Source: Cryptomeria japonica
Lineage: Eukaryota; Streptophyta; Pinopsida; Cupressales; Cupressaceae
Direction of reading: 5' to 3'
Assembly (NCBI RefSeq): GCF_030272615.1
Contig: NC_081414.1
Location: 333,359,427 to 333,423,426 of the forward strand
Length of the DNA stretch: 64,000 nt
The number at the start of each line of letters is the position of its first letter. The stretch's first letter is position 1. A program made the translations under genes and the position numbers. Under the pieces are notes generated by a model. That model ran no database searches. It was not told where the DNA came from and saw nothing but the letters and a program-made list of their open reading frames with translations. Positions 1 to 11,718 of the stretch are shown here, in pieces.

Positions 1-1799
1 TCAATTTATATAAAATAGACAAATATATTGTAAAAATAAATAATAAATTTTGATATAATAAGATTTTTTTTATCAATATAAAGCATGTTATATAATGCAC
101 TATTATAAAAATTAATTTATACAAAATAGATAGATGTATTATTCTCATTATTTTAAAATAAAATTAAAAAAATTTAATAAATTTTAATTATTACATTTTG
201 TTTTCGCAATTATAACTAAAAGTCGAAAATAATTTTAAATTGTATTATTATATATAATTGTAAAAGTATAATTAATTTTCATAAAATGAAATAATTTCTA
301 ATAAACTATAATTGAAAGTAGAAATTTTCATAAAATAAAATTAAAAAAATCACCAATATAAGAGATTTAATTTTAATGTAATTAATTGAAAGTAAACCTT
401 AATATTGATTATCCTTTGATTTTAGAGCACTAACACATAGTCTAAAAATGTTATCATTGGAATGCCTGAAAAATGAGTGAAGTTAATACAACTTATAATG
501 TACAAATATGGTGATAAATATCTAATCATTATTGCATTAAAATGGTAATTGTATTTTTAATGAATATGTAAGTTTAATTTTTTATTGGTGATTAAAATAT
601 TGTAAATTTGATAAAAAGCATATGAATATGGTAACATATTTAAAAACTCAATGTTGATTATGTAAAACTACAATAAAGGTGCAATATATTAACATATAAA
701 TGATGGTAGAATCATAATTTATTCAATAAAACATTTAGTAGTCACACAACTCCATAAACTATATAGAAAATATTACAACATACATTATGTAAGAATAAAT
801 AAACTTGTTGATTTCAATAAGGAGATGAATACCATCATTCATAAGTTAAAGTTGTGTAAAGTTTCCATTTAAACATTATAAATCTATCAATATAAGCAAA
901 GTAGTGTTTAGAGCTACTTTAGTGTAAGAATCAACCACTCTATTATTAAGTTTAACCATGTGATAAGATCTAATATGATTAAAATACTAAAAATTTGAAT
1001 GTCAACATGCAAGAATTATTATAACAACCAAGGTGTATTTAAAAGAAGAGAACTATCACTAAACATAATCTTGGATAAATTTATTTTTAAAATATGATTC
1101 CATTCAAATATTATGGTATTATCTTTTACTAGTTAAATTCTTAATAATATTATTGGTAGAGATGAGAAATCAGGCACTTCTCTCTTTTTGTGTTTATATT
1201 TTATACCACTTTTGATGGATGTATAAATGATGCATGATTAGATAGCACATCATTTGGCTTTTTTGGAACACTCACTAAGCACCATTGTTGAAACTAGCAT
1301 TCTAATATATGAAATCGGCTATCTAAAAGCATGTTTTTATTTCTAGACTAGATCACACCCATGGTTTTATCCCTAAAATAGGATTGTGAGCATTGATCTA
1401 TCCAAAATTTTAAATTTTAGTTCTCCTAAATTTGGCAATAACTAACATAAATAGTAAGCTACAAACATATATGCAAAATCTAAGAATAGATTTGGAAATA
1501 GGAATTAGAAAGGAACCCATGTCTACAATTTGAGCTCAAAAGTGCTAGTCTATGTCAATAGGTGCCACTAACCTAAGGGTGTCAAATGAAAATATTGTGA
1601 ACAAATTTTGGATTAGGATGTTGCACATATTATCTCCCTGAAATTTTGTTAGAAAAGTGTCAAATACTAACAATGATTTCCATTGACTAGGGTTTTTTGC
1701 TTCTTTAAAATATGGATCCCTTTGTCTCAGTCTATACATTATGAATTTGTAATCCTTCCTTGTTAGATTTAAAACCTACACACACAAGATAGAGAAAAA

Positions 1800-2025
1800 T
1801 GGTCTTAGATTGTATAGGGGCTTGTCTAAGTCAAACCCTATGTTTGGAATCAAATCTACAACAATGATTATTAGGGAAAGAGACCTTACCCTTGCAAGGA
1901 GAGGCTAATTCTAAAATAAAAGGTTGAATTAACAAGGTTATACCTCAAGCTTGATAATGATGGTGATGATGTAATCCCCTTTGGATAGGAACCTCAAGTG
2001 TTGATGCAATAACATAACATGGCAA
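1800..2025 (+). repeat. Diverged direct repeat, copy 1
   Basis: This segment aligns by eye with 3310-3525. Shared landmarks in the same order are GATAGGGG-like/TTGTATAGGGG, a GTCTAAGTCA/GCCTAGGTCA block, a GGTTATACCT/GATTATACCT block and a GTGTTGATGCAATAAC block near the end. Spacing between landmarks is similar in both copies. Identity is clearly far below that of the LTR pairs further right, so this is an old duplication or two old members of one repeat family. Confidence 0.5.
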
Positions 2026-3309
2026 GACAAAATCAATCATTAAAACCCACTTGCATGAATATTGTTGTAACTTGAGCTACTTCATAATGCTTATAGATAT
2101 GAAGAAATTTTCTCATAATGCTTTCTCTAAGAAGTGATTAGGATTATGTATAAATATGAAAATAAATTAGGAAAGATTCTCTTATATAGGATTCCCAAGG
2201 TATTTCATAAATTAGGCTGACCTACATAGCAATCTACATGGATATTGCAATAAGTACCTACAAAATGAAACATATGGTTAGTGAAAAAACATCTTCTTCT
2301 TTTTGACCGAACACTTTGTTGTTGGATTGCTAGAGGTTTTTAAGAGTTTCATTGACACCTACAATTCCAGATTGATGAGCCTACAAATAGTGGGCCCATC
2401 GTCAATGTGTTCTCTTATTTTCTTCATTGGTGGGATGCTAAGGCTTGGGAGATGCTTCCCAAAAGAATTTTTTTTTTAGCAACATGTGCCAAGTGAGATA
2501 GCCATGTAGGATTTTTGCTTCGTATCACTGGAGGTTCGAAAAGGCTCCAACAATGTTTCTAGCTCCATCAATATGCCCAAAGGAGTGGTCTTGCCATCCA
2601 CATACAGTTTTCATTTCCTTATCAGTGGATTGGTGAATCTTGAGAAAGCCTTCCCCAATAGGCCAAGGTCCATCAATATTCATGTAAGGGATGAAAAATA
2701 GGGTTCACAAGTTTAGCTAGGTAAGCTAGGAGTTAGGCCTATTTCACACATATTACATTAAAAGGGGGAGTGAATAAATTCAACCTAAATTTTATTAGGA
2801 AGATGGTTGAATGCAAATTGGATTCTATTCCCTTTTGTTTGAGTTGAAGATGCAATTGAAAACATGTAAATTGAATGCTAGATCTATGATAAGTAAGTAC
2901 ATGCATGAACAAACAACATAGATTGAGTATGATGTTTGATATTGAAAAAAAATTGTAGAATATGTATAGGAATGAGAAGGAAATCCAAAAGTGCACATTT
3001 TCTTAAAATTTTAGTTGATATTGATGTAATGGTAGTACTTGAGGCATATCCCTATCCAAATAGTAGAATTTTTTAACACGGATCTGAAACTAGATCTCTA
3101 AGACACTGTAAATGCTCTTAGTCAAATTTGGACCTATCCTAGGAGGACCATGGTTCCTAGAATGCCCTAGTCTAGGACCATGGCACCCAAGTACTGTGGT
3201 CTAGGTACTTTCGAATGAAATTTGGACAGTTGCTTCTTTTTTGGGTCCTGGTCACTTTTTGATCTTCCTGGCTCCATTGGGTACTTGTAGTTGTACCTGC
3301 AAGATGAAA

Positions 3310-3525
3310 AATGACATGGTGTTGTGGATAGGGGTTTGCCTAGGTCATACCCCAAGTTTAGAATTAAACCTAATTGAAATAGAATTTGAATTGGAAATCT
3401 TGCCTTTTGATGGAAAGGTTATATCTAAAATTGAAATGCTTGAATGCAAGTGATTATACCTTCAATATATTATGTAATAGGATAAGTCCTCCATGTGTTG
3501 ATGCAATAACGTGATAAATCACATA
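3310..3525 (+). repeat. Diverged direct repeat, copy 2
   Basis: Partner of 1800-2025, about 1.5 kb downstream in the same orientation. It ends with the same GTGTTGATGCAATAAC block. No terminal TG...CA or primer site was found, so I do not call it an LTR pair. Confidence 0.5.
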
Positions 3526-5449
3526 AAATCCATCATGAAATCATAACATGAAGATGTGTTGATGTAGTTTCCTAATTCTTGAATCAAATGTGATCTTGAA
3601 GAAGAATAATAATTCTTGAACTGAATGATAATGCTAGCATGAGATGAGATGTTGAATGAATTAAGGAGGACACCTTATACATGGATTTCATAATTAAAAT
3701 CACCTTTATGCTGACTTATATTTAGTTTATTTTTGCATGGAGCTAGATTTGAATAAGATAGGACTACCAAATTATCCTTTCAAAAATTTGGTGCCAAAAG
3801 TATGGGATGAGGAGGTGTGGGGTAACCTAGTCCCAACGAACTTTTCCCAACTTTTTAGAAATGTAAGATAATGGGGTTATAATGCTAATTATATCTTTGT
3901 GGCTCAAAACATGATGTATAGATATGCGAAATATGTTTTGGAAGTTGAAATTGGGGTAGGATTAAGGATAAATCAAGATAATAAAGATAAATGACACACC
4001 TAGATTTAAGGGTCCAAATAATAGAGTGATGATGTAATAAAGTGGAATAAGACTCATAATATTGAATTAAATATTAATTAATTACAATAAAGGTACTATA
4101 TGGTATAGAGGAATGGGAAGTACAAAAATGAGTGCTAGGAGAGTGTGAAATTGGACACACTAATAAAGGTGCACAATTTACGACACTACCTTTAGCCCCC
4201 ACTTTAGTGAAGTATGATCTTATGTTCATACTCTCAGTAAAGTAGAGATAAAGAGATATATCATCTGAGAGTAGGATAAGGTAGGGATAGGAGAACACAA
4301 AATTTGAGGGGTGATCAAGCCCCCAAGCATAAGATCCTATCAATCAATGTAAATAACCTTAAAATATACATAAAAGTAAACAATGTTAGTAATAAAAAAA
4401 AGGTTCCAAGTCAACTAGTAGAAGAGACCTTAGTAATCAAAATGTCTCAACCATGAATATCTTTCTTGGCATGTTATTGGAAGAGCACAAGTGGACTTAT
4501 AGAAAGAACAAGGACATACACCAGGAGAAGAGTATGTGATCCAACACTAGCAAAGTGTGTTATGATATGTGTTCATGGAAGAGAAGGAAGGAAAATGGAT
4601 TGTGTGATGCCACCCCTATTGTGACCTTAATAACTTAGTTCTATTGGATATTGTTGAGAAGTTTGCTGGAATAATGATTTGTCATTGATGTCAATATATT
4701 CTTCTGTGTATTTCATTATTGCGGTTAGATTAAATGAGTTAGTTTGGTCAATATGTTGCAGATGATTTATTGCGGTTTAATGGGTTTTGAGATGCTTATC
4801 TCTAGTTGATTTAGTAGAAGTTTCAGTGGTCTACATGATGATTTGATCATGTTGTATGATCCAACATTATGGTTGATATTTAGTTGTTCGTGTTATTCGG
4901 TATTCTGGTTTGTGCTCCGCATTGCTTTGGAATTGTGATATCTTGGTTTGCGGTTTTGGCTGAGTGTTTGGGACATTTAGGTGTGTCCTCAATTTAGATG
5001 GTTTGTGATTTGGAAGTCTGCAAGTGAATCTTTTAGTTTGATAGTCAGTTGAGTTGATGTTCTTGAGGTTTTGTATAATGATGATAAAGATTCTAGTAAG
5101 TGGTGATGTTGTGGTTGTTTCTGTGGTTTTTTACATTGCTTGTGGATGTTTCTAGATCATGTTATATCCACATTGTTGGTCCACATTGATCGTTGTGCAC
5201 TATATTGATCATTTTCTTCATCCAGTAGTGTTCTTCATGTTATGCAACATCTATGGTGATTGTAGCATGTTGCGGATGATCGAGGTGTAATTCTTGTTGA
5301 TGTTTCATGCTCGCAATGGTTATTTGGGTCCAGACCATGTCTTAGCCAACATTATTTTTGTCTGCATGTGTTGTTGTAGCGTGTGAGGTTATTATTTTGT
5401 AATTTGTGTTGAGGGTTTAGCCGACCTTGAAATATAGGTTGATGAATTG

Positions 5450-5457
5450 TATAAATA
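5450..5457 (+). promoter_or_regulatory. TATA box of the A LTR
   Basis: TATAAATA lies about 810 bp into the LTR. The D copy keeps it at 23504-23511 on the minus strand. It is the best candidate for the U3 promoter, with transcription expected to start some 25-35 bp downstream. Confidence 0.5.
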
Positions 5458-5948
5458 CGTGTAATATTCATTTGAGATATGTATCTATGTGTGCAAATAT
5501 TGTTTTTCTTTTTTAGTAGTAGAGGAGAAAAGCGAAGAAGTGTGAAAGTGTGCAAATGTGTGAAGAGCAGAGTTTGAGTATATGTGCTTAATCGGAATTG
5601 TAACTTGGCATTGGGAGATGCTATTTTTACAGTTCATGTAATCTGGATTGTTGTCTGAATCTTGTAAGGCAATGAGCCTTCCTTAGGATTGTAGCCCTTC
5701 TTATATTTGAGTAGTGAGCTCTAGGAAGGGTGCTTGAATGCATGTGCATTGCCCATTGTAATATTTCACTTACTCCTAATAGGGTATTATCTCATTGTGG
5801 GTAGGTTCCCACCGTGGTTTTTCCCTTAACTAGGTTTTCCACATCAAAAATATTGGTGTTATGTGTGTTATTGATGTGGTGATGGTTTATGCTTTCATTG
5901 CTAATTATCAGATCTGAATTTGTGTTTAAGTTAAGTAAAGTTTGTGTG

Positions 5949-5977
5949 CAAACTGATTCACCCCCCCTCTCAATTTG
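5949..5977 (+). other. U5 stem-loop with C-rich loop (element A)
   Basis: Arms CAAACTGA (5949-5956) and TCAATTTG (5970-5977) pair with one mismatch around a loop TTCACCCCCCCTC. Equivalent hairpins with different arm sequences occur at the same place in the LTRs of B, C, D, E and F. Confidence 0.55.
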
Positions 5978-5996
5978 CTGCATTATTGCCAATAAT

Positions 5997-6008
5997 TGGT
6001 ATCGGAGC
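5997..6008 (+). other. Primer binding site of A
   Basis: TGGTATCGGAGC begins 2 nt after the LTR. It differs by one base from the TGGTATCAGAGC site, complementary to initiator methionine tRNA, that is usual in plant copia elements and is present in B, C and E. Confidence 0.8.
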
Positions 6009-6050
6009 TAGATCCTCTGTAAGAAGCTTGACCACTTGAGGAGATTTAGG

Positions 6051-6354
6051 ATGACAACCTTTGCTTTTAAGAAGGATAGTCTGAGGTTTGATGGAATGAA
6101 TTACACTCTCTAGAAGAACCAGATGGAATGTCATTTGAGCTGCATCGGTGAAGACTATTGGAAGATTACTAAGAATGTGTATAATGTTCCTCAGAATGGT
6201 CCTACATCTCCAGATGAGATTATGGAAGTTGAATTCAATATTAGAGCGAAGGAAGCATTACTAAGTGCCTTGTCTAATTCTGAGATGACTGATGTGATGG
6301 ATTTTCAAACTGCTCATGAGATCTAAAAGAAGCTAGAGACTTTGCATACAGGTG
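6051..6354 (+). pseudogene. Copia gag, N-terminal part (element A)
   Basis: The frame opens with ATG at 6051 (MTTFAFKKDSLRFDG), 42 bp after the primer site. It shows the plant copia gag pattern: a W/Y-rich start, an alanine-rich helix ALLSALS and a HEI..KLE..HTGD end. A TAG interrupts the frame around 6114, and a TAA lies near the end of the helix region (6324-6326). The frame is cut by element B after the GGTGAT codons at 6351-6356, and the same gag resumes at 14172. Gag builds the virus-like particle in the cytoplasm. Confidence 0.75.
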
Positions 6355-6359
6355 ATAGT

Positions 6360-7546
6360 TGATGAATACTAAGAGGGGGGGGGGCAATTAGTATGCCAAA
6401 AATCTTTGCACTAAAACACTTACATAGTCTAGAGATAAACCGGTAAAGCAGTCTGACAATCAAACTGGTTATCACACATACAAACCAAAATGCGAATAAA
6501 CTATTCACCCACAAAAGCAATACAACCATAACATAAGATATTTGACGTGGAAACCCAACTGGGAAAAACCACGGTGAGATGGAGCTCACAAGTCACTATC
6601 TGCAGAATAGAAACCAGACCGGTTAAGGTCTTACAATGTTCTTCACCAGAACAGATCCTGTTAAGAATCTCAATCTCTGTTAGGAGATAAGTCCGATTAA
6701 AGACTACCTTGTTAGAGGATTTTAGATTCACATGAGTGAACCACCTTGTTAGAGGATTTTACAAAGGCTTTGAGGCCTACCCAGTTAAGGGCTACAAACT
6801 TGCCAAAGATGTGAGTAATCAACAAGTGTTTGATCTATCTACTAGCACAAACTGCTTGGTTAGATCCAGTATGCTCACAGCTAATGCATTCCAGCATTAC
6901 TTCACTCTTCTTTATCTCACTCTTAGTTACAACTCGATCTCCTCTCATAAGATCACTCTACTCTTTCACCTTAAACACTAGCTCAACATAAACCCTATTC
7001 GCAGCTCTTTCAACAACTTTTAAAACCCTAGACATGATGTCCTTTCAAAGGAATTTGATTTCATGTCGGTCCAATAGGATTACATTACAATTTCCTAGGT
7101 GTAGTGAATCTAGACATACTCAGTAACATGACACAAGAATCACTGTCAATGTGTCATCACCGTCAAACAATTGGTGGATTGGTAACTCATCACAAAATGC
7201 CAGTTGGTAACTCATCATAGAGTGTTACCGGTTCATACAAAATGTCGGTTGCCGGTTTGACAAAAATGTTGGTTGCCGGTTTGACAAAAATGAAGACTGG
7301 TAAGAATGTGTTGTGCCGCTTTGCTTCCTTGTACCACTTGTGATTTGCGAACTGCTTGGGGTCGACATGCCACTTCAGACCGGGAAAACACATTCTGCAA
7401 AATCACTACTAGTCTAAAGACTAGAGTACAACATACCGGTTGGAACACATACCGGTTGAGCATGAGCTCATACATATAAAGGGGATCTCAATACAAGTGT
7501 GTGTCCATCAATGACAATCACAACATAAACATCAAAAATGCCAACA
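6360..7546 (-). repeat. 3' LTR of element B
   Basis: This 1187-bp LTR starts TG at 6360 and ends CCAACA at 7546; it is the downstream LTR because B reads leftward. It matches 12966-14166 with scattered substitutions and small indels. It carries the G-run hairpin (6366-6394) and a short tandem repeat of a GCCGGTTTGACAAAAATG unit around 7240-7295. The polypurine tract abuts it on the right. Confidence 0.88.
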
Positions 7547-7560
7547 ATCTCCCCCTTTGG
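7547..7560 (-). other. Polypurine tract of B
   Basis: On the minus strand this reads CCAAAGGGGGAGAT, directly before the 3' LTR. The tract and the sequence just upstream of it (TGCCATCAATG) are shared with copia D (24319-24345) and almost identical in E (46105-46131). It primes plus-strand DNA synthesis. Confidence 0.85.
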
Positions 7561-7912
7561 CATTGATGGCAACACTTAGGAAAATAAAATTTTGACATCT
7601 AAGTGTTTTACAACAAAAACTTGCCACTAACAAAATTGCTCCCCCTAAGCATATACACTATCCCTTAATCAACAAAGTGTATAGAAATTTTGCATTTAGA
7701 GCATAATCATCAGAGCATATAGCATATATCATAGCATATATCAAAATTTCAAAAAAAGATACTTCTCCCTCTGATATACTTCTCCCCCTGATATATCAAA
7801 ATTTCAAAATTTAAGACCATCAAAATTTTAATTAAAACCATGTACTTCTCCCCCTTTGCCAACAATGAAAAAGTACCACTGCAAAAACCTATTTCCATAT
7901 ATATAAAAGAGT

Positions 7913-10900
7913 TTATGACAATAATGAATAATACTTGTCAAAAACCGCTTTGTAGTCCTGCAAAAATTGTTTCATGGAGAGAGACCAGGACTCAAGTAGG
8001 GAGGTCGCCACTTCCTTCTCTGTCTACATTTGTGATACCTGTTCCTCCATGGTCTCTATTGTGCTTAGTTCTTGGGTGACTGTAAGTGCTTCCAGGTTCA
8101 GATAGCATTTCTGAAGAATTTGCAGTCGTGGAAGTAATACCAGTTGAAGTTCCTGCAAATCCCTAGATCTTGTGCTGATCTCTTGCTCTATCTTGGCTGA
8201 CTAGATCTGGAACCGGTGAACGGTTTGCCCATATGCCGCAAAGGAGTCGTAAGGAGTCTTGAATGTGCTTAAGTAGGACTGTAAGTCCGTTTGAAGCTGT
8301 TGCTTCTTAGCTAGCACATCATCACAAAACAGATGAGGTTGACAGATTTTGCTGAGTAGCAAGTTTCCCTCATCCAAAGCACTCCTTATGTCCTTTTGAT
8401 CCTTTGACAGTTCAGTCCTAAGCTCATTCAGTTTCTTCACCAGAGCAACATTAAGAGCCTTTTGGTGCTCTTTCTTTACATTGGCCTCAGCTGCTTCTTC
8501 TAAGCTCTGCACCTGATCATCCACTACAGTACACAGAAGTTTGAGTTGTGCTAGTGATGAATCAGTGTTAGGAAGATTAGTACCGGGGATTAAATCGGTG
8601 AGCGTGTCTATAGCTGCTTGAATGATGTCTTGTTCCTTTTTCCTGCGGATGATCTCAAGGCGCTCTTGAGAAACCTTGATGCTCTGCATAAGTTCTGACT
8701 CGCTTGTAGATTGGAGATCGATAGGACTAGAGAGATCAACCGGTGAGGGTTGACTTCCGGTTGCCTTCAGAGTCTCCACCTGAGAGCTTTTTGCCGTTTC
8801 ACATTCCTTGGCTTCTTCAACTTTCTTCTTTTCCGCTTCTCTTCTCTTCTCTTCTTCCTTGTCTTCTTCTTCCCTCTTCTTCTTCTCTTCCTCTTCCTTT
8901 TTCTTCTTTTCTTCCTCTTCCTTCTTCTTTTCTTCCTCTTCCTTCTTCCTCTTCTCCTCTTCTTTCTTCTTCTTTTCTTCTTCTTCCTTCTTCCTCTTTT
9001 CTTCCTTGTCCTCTTCTTCTTTCTTTTTCCTTTCTTCTTCTTGCTTCTTTTTCTCTTCATCTTTTCTTTTCTCCTCTTCCTCTTTCTTTTTCTCTTCCTC
9101 CTTTCTCTGTTTCTCATCTTCATCCTTCTTTTTCTCTTCTTCTTTGTCTTTTGCCGCTTGCTGTGTGTCCACAGCTTGTTCACCACCCTGATCGACCTGT
9201 TGCCCCTGTTCAGTTCCCTGAGTGACATCTTCTGTATCCAGGGCATCGACATCTATGGTGTCGATTGGTTCCTCCACCAGGTTTCCTTCCTCATCAAAAA
9301 CTTCATCTGGTTTGGAAATAATCGGTTCCTTTTCTACTTGGAGGTTGGCCATTCGAGCTTTGTGTGAACTAATAGCATGGGCCATGTGTTGATGTGTATC
9401 CTTTTCTACATCATCAACTCTCCCTTCCAACAACCAGAGTCTTCTTCTCCTTGTGAAGAAGAGACCTTTATTTTGATCTAATACATCAAATAATTCTGAG
9501 TTTGAAAGTTCGGGGAAGTAATGTTCAAAAAATTTCTCCCTAATCTCTTGTTCCTTTTCAATGGCAATGCACCATCTGTTATCCAATGCTTTATACAATG
9601 AATCCGGTGTCTGAGATTTAATCTCTGATGGTGACCGGTCATTTCTACATAAATAAAGAATAATCTCCTGCAGTACTTCATCTTTTTCCTCACTATTGAA
9701 ATCATCATAATAATCAATTAAATTATGAAGTAACTTTCTCCTAATATTCTTTACTGTTCTTTGACAATGTGTCAAAGGTTTGTAAGAGGAGATATCTATA
9801 TTTACCGGTGCGGATGTTGCCGGTTCATTCTTCTTCACCTTCTTGGTTTGTCTAGCCTTCTTTGGCTGTTCATCAAACTCGGTTTCTTCAGAGTCTGGTT
9901 CATTTGCCTTAGTCTTCCTCTTTCTTTCGAAGACTTTTGCCAGTGTTGCCTCCGATTTCTTCTTTGTCGGTGACCACTTGGTCACTTTTGGAGTCTCAGT
10001 GGTAGCTGGTGCTGATGCCGCAGGCACTACCTTAGCTTTCTTGGCTGCCGGTTCTTTTCCTTCTTCACCGATGGTTCTTCAACCGGTGCGATCCTCTCCA
10101 AGTAGGTTCCAGTTCGCTTCACCTTTGGATCAAGAGGCGAGGCAATAAGGGTTGAAGCATACCCTTCCAGCATGTCATACATGACTTCATAGCCCATAGG
10201 CTCCACTTCCTCCATTCTAGGCTCAACAGCCTCCATGAGACATTTGTCCACCTGAATAGTGAAACAGATGTCATCTTCATACTTCTTCACTATGTCACTT
10301 GAGATTCACATCCTCTAACTCATTTTTCTTCTGAACTCATCAAAGTATTTGTTCATGATCTCAGGGTAGCCGGTTCCAATAGCTTGCACAATTTCCTTTA
10401 TCTGCTTGGTTACCGGTTGGTCATGGGACCACTGGACATCTCCTACACTCGGAAAGTAGCCTTGGAAATAGAAAAACAATCCTAACAGTAGTTGTCCAAA
10501 TTTAAATCTTAGTGAATTGTCCTTTTTGATTGCCTTGAGATTTGACAGGAGTTGCCTTTGCATACCGGTGCATAAGTCAAATGATTTATCCTCTATAATC
10601 ATCCAGTAAGCGGCATTTACCGCTGCAGCAGATACATAATTAATCCTGCTGGCTGAGAATGTCCTGTAGCCTACGACAATGCAGGCATATTTTACTAGTT
10701 CATCCTTGATAGAATTAACTGTCATACCTCGTGAATCACTTGTTGAACCGGTGAGCTTGGTCATTTCCATTTTGCTTACCGTTCTCAGGGCTAGTACTTC
10801 CCCTGTGTTGCAGAAACCGGTGACTGCATGAATTGCCTCAGGCATGATATCATGCATTCTCTCTAGGTACATCTTGTCACCATGGACTTTGCTCAGGATG

Positions 10901-11199
10901 ATTCTGATGTGATCCTCTGTGAAATCTTCTAGAAAATACACCGCATTATGGAGTTTCATCTTCTCTAAGATACTAAACTCCGGTTTGATCCTTTTATCAT
11001 TTCCGCAAAATAGACCTAATTGAGTGTGAATGACCAAGGACCCTATGTCTTCTATCTTGCAATCAATATAGTCAGAAATTCCTTCTTCGACTATGACTCC
11101 AGCTGGGACTTGTGACAAAGCATTATACTTGGACTTCCTCTAAATGAAATTTTCCGACTCAATGGATGTGCTTGAATTGGTATGAGATGCGGAAGCCAT
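7913..11199 (-). pseudogene. ORF2 of element B, unrecognised protein of about 1000-1100 codons
   Basis: The frame opens with ATG at 11199 (MASASHTNSSTS). It runs to about 7913 if the stops near 11141, 10315, 8201 and 8022 and a frameshift near 10030 are ignored. The longest open piece is 10027-8201 (608 codons). Visible parts in order: a globular N-terminal region with IEDIGS, an ILSKVHGD motif, PEAIHAVTG and then QLLSNLKAIK...LLLGLFFYFQGYFP; a basic region; an LLHNLIDYYDD...EVLQEIILYL region; a long K/E-rich run; and a coiled-coil C-terminus. ORF2 of E and F has the same layout, without the K/E run. I see no catalytic motif, signal peptide or membrane segment. Function is unknown. It could be a captured host gene or an envelope-position accessory ORF. 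Confidence 0.7.
8815..9160 (-). repeat. K/E-codon tract (CTT/CCT polypyrimidine run on plus strand)
   Basis: About 115 codons of ORF2 consist almost only of Lys, Glu, Arg and Asp in short alternating blocks (EEEKKK, KRKKEEEE). The plus strand is a nearly pure pyrimidine tract. Alternating E4/K4-type blocks are known to form stable isolated alpha-helices. The tract also creates long meaningless open frames on the opposite strand. Confidence 0.85.
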
Positions 11200-11718
11200 T
11201 GAAAAGTATTTCAAGAATACAAAAAATACCTTTCAAACGCGAATTTAGGGCTTCCTGATTCTGCTTTGCTTCGCTCTCCGTCGGATGCCAAATCACCGCT
11301 TTGAGTTCTCCACTGCCGATTGCAAACTATATTTGAATCTCCTTCAAATCTCTCCAATTCCTTGAAATCTAAGCTCAAATCGCCTTCTCTTTGCTCTGCA
11401 CTTGAAAAATTTTCTTCGCTCGAAAAACAGATAGTGAGAAATGATTTGAAAATTGCATTTATACATGTCTCTCACCTACCATCATTAATGCTCCTATATT
11501 AGGGCATAAACCCTAATTTGCCTCTTTACCATTTCTGGTCTTCTGCCAAGCGATAGGTGTAGCATACCGGTTAAGGTCTTTTACTGGTGTTAACCAGGGG
11601 TTCGAAAGCATTTTGTCATTTGCTCCCCCTAAGCCTTTGAGGCTTAGTTTGCCGGTTCAGATATTTCCACACTGGGTGTAGAAACCAGTTCCTCCTCCAA
11701 TAATACTGGTTTCTTCTT
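11200..11718 (-). promoter_or_regulatory. Spacer between ORF1 and ORF2 of B, promoter-like
   Basis: Reading on the minus strand, this spacer has the telo-box-like AAACCCTAA complement at 11508-11516, then TATAAA at 11458-11463. A pyrimidine/purine-mixed leader of about 260 bp leads to the ORF2 ATG at 11199. Base composition is less A/T-rich than the LTR and looks like a plant 5' leader. E (49395-49403) and F (60319-60327) have the same telo-box word before ORF2. An internal promoter is an inference. Confidence 0.4.

Larger units (their letters stand above)
1..4641. other. AT-rich intergenic DNA without a recognisable gene
   Basis: No reading frame here is longer than about 90 codons and none resembles a known protein. 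The first 1.1 kb is extremely A/T-rich. Two segments (1800-2025 and 3310-3525) are diverged copies of each other. The last part (about 4180-4340) contains CCCC-rich patches and is otherwise unassigned. I see no LTR boundary, primer site or coding domain. It is most likely old, decayed repeat DNA. Confidence 0.6.
4642..5994 (+). repeat. 5' LTR of element A
   Basis: The 1353-bp LTR matches the inverse of 22963-24318 along its length. Its ends are decayed: it starts TATTGG and ends CCAATA, where the D copy has TGTTGG and CCAACA. It contains TATAAATA at 5450-5457, a CCACCGTGG block at 5809-5817 shared with the other copia-type LTRs, and a C-run hairpin at 5949-5977. A primer site begins 2 nt after its end. 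Confidence 0.85.

Noticed and set aside
1-4641. Host gene in the left flank
   Set aside because: Only short frames without codon structure, splice-site context or similarity; the DNA is A/T-rich and repeat-like.
5352-5992. Open frames on the minus strand inside the A LTR, with a counterpart inside the D LTR
   Set aside because: They lie wholly in LTR sequence antisense to the element, including across the hairpin; they match each other only because the LTRs do.
8743-9367. Long open frames on the plus strand rich in Ser/Phe/Leu opposite B ORF2
   Set aside because: They are the complement of the K/E codon tract (pyrimidine-only DNA rarely forms stops) and have no independent support.
8201-11199. 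B ORF2 as a retroviral-type envelope gene
   Set aside because: It is in a gag-less, pol-less element, has no signal peptide or clear membrane span, and is dominated by charged coiled coil.
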